From Paragordius varius (lineage: Eukaryota > Nematomorpha): a stretch of 64,000 bases of DNA. Shown piece by piece: positions 63,228 through 64,000 of this stretch. The stretch lies in the NCBI GenBank assembly GCA_964247055.1, contig OZ176052.1, positions 12,648,001 to 12,712,000 of the forward strand, in the 5' to 3' direction. Each line of letters opens with the position of its first letter. Positions within the stretch are counted from its first letter, which is position 1. A program made the translations under genes and the position numbers. A model generated the notes under the pieces. That model was not told the origin of the DNA. It did not search any database and saw only the letters and a list, made by a program, of their open reading frames with translations.

Positions 63228-64000
63228 AATAGATTCTCAAAATAAAATTATTCTGGAAAAGTAAAATATTCTATTATTTAAAGTTTTAGATATTTAATTC
63301 TGAATATGGATTTAAAAAATAAATTCTGGGAAAGTATAATAATTTTTTATTTAAAGTTGTAGATATTTGTCGCTGAATATGGATTTTTAATATTAAATCT
63401 GGGAAAGTATAATATTTTATTATTTAAAGTTTTAGATATTTGTTTCTGAATATGGATTTTTAAATATTAAATCTGGGAAAGTATAATATTTTATTATTTA
63501 AAGTTTCAGATATTTGTTTCTTAATATGGATTTTTAAAAATCAATTCTGGGAAAGTATAATATTTTATTATTTAAAGTTTCAGATATTTGTTTCTTAATA
63601 TGGATTTTTAAAAATCAATTCTGGGAAAGTATAAAATTTTATTATTTAAAGTTTCAGATATTTGTTTCTTAATATGGGGTTTAAAAATCAATTCTGGGAA
63701 AGTATAATATTTTATTATTTAAAGTTTCAGATATTTGTTTCATATGGATTTTCAATTATCAATTCTGGGAAAGTATAATATTTTATTATTTAAAGTTTTA
63801 GATATTTGTTTCTGAATATGGATTTTTAAATATTAATTCTGGGAAGGTATAATATTTTATTATTTAAAGTTTCAGATATTTGTTTCTTAATATGGATGTT
63901 CAAAAATCAATTCTGTGAAAGTATAATATTTTATTATTTAAAGTTTCAGATATTTGTTTCTTAATATGGATTTTTAAAAATCAATTCTGTGAAAGTATAA
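63228..64000. repeat. Satellite array, period about 73 bp, runs off the window
   Basis: At least ten tandem units, each with tctgggaaagtataatattt, attatttaaagtttcagata and tttgtttcttaatatggatt. Successive ctgggaaag words are 72-75 bp apart. The first units are more diverged. The complement of the unit is recognisable at the left side of every array junction and the same strand at the right side. Confidence 0.92.

Noticed and set aside
63228..64000. Regular repeats resembling a CRISPR array
   Set aside because: Units are contiguous with no unique spacers, the period is about 73 bp and the context is eukaryotic. It is a satellite.

Overview
This window looks like nuclear DNA of a strongly AT-rich eukaryote, probably an animal or animal relative. 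The evidence is two host genes interrupted by GT-AG introns, a mitochondrial-type NAD-isocitrate dehydrogenase, a TMEM144-family membrane protein, and animal-type transposable elements (Penelope-like, mariner, hAT-like, fold-back). I cannot name the species. A reduced, AT-rich parasite such as a myxozoan would fit, but that is a guess. No bacterial operon, tRNA or rRNA was recognised.

Layout. Bases 1-3244 are mostly non-coding, with one degenerate direct repeat (821-1690) and one short exon-like ORF. Bases 3245-6836 (minus strand) hold a complete 10-exon TMEM144-like gene whose exons sum to 404 codons plus stop. Only 99 bp away, bases 6936-8903 (plus strand) hold nine exons of the IDH3 alpha subunit. 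The two genes are divergent and must share a promoter region. The IDH3A C-terminal exon is not visible: 340 bp after exon 9 the sequence turns into repeats that run to the end of the window.

Bases 9247-57115 are a head-to-tail array of five copies (A-E) of a complex unit of about 7.7-8.2 kb, enlarged to 8-12.6 kb by nested insertions. Each unit carries the same landmarks in order: a short minus-strand ORF ending at an AATAAA signal, a C-terminal relic of a mariner transposase (minus), a small hAT-like element, long AT-rich non-coding DNA, (TA)n tracts, a spliced-looking protein fragment (plus), and an inverted satellite junction. Insertions differ between copies: a Harbinger-like MITE in B and E, a CACTA-like MITE in D and E, a TA-duplicating MITE in C and D, a 3.8-kb fold-back element only in B, and a Penelope-like retroelement with a 15-bp target duplication only in D. 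This overlapping pattern does not fit simple tandem duplication and points to sequence exchange between copies.

Bases 57178-62395 form a 5.2-kb near-perfect palindrome with arms of about 2.5 kb and a 195-bp loop. Its arms hold a diverged version of the array unit, including the best copy of the spliced protein fragment. Bases 63228-64000 are a satellite of about 73 bp that continues past the window edge and is also the building block of the unit junctions.
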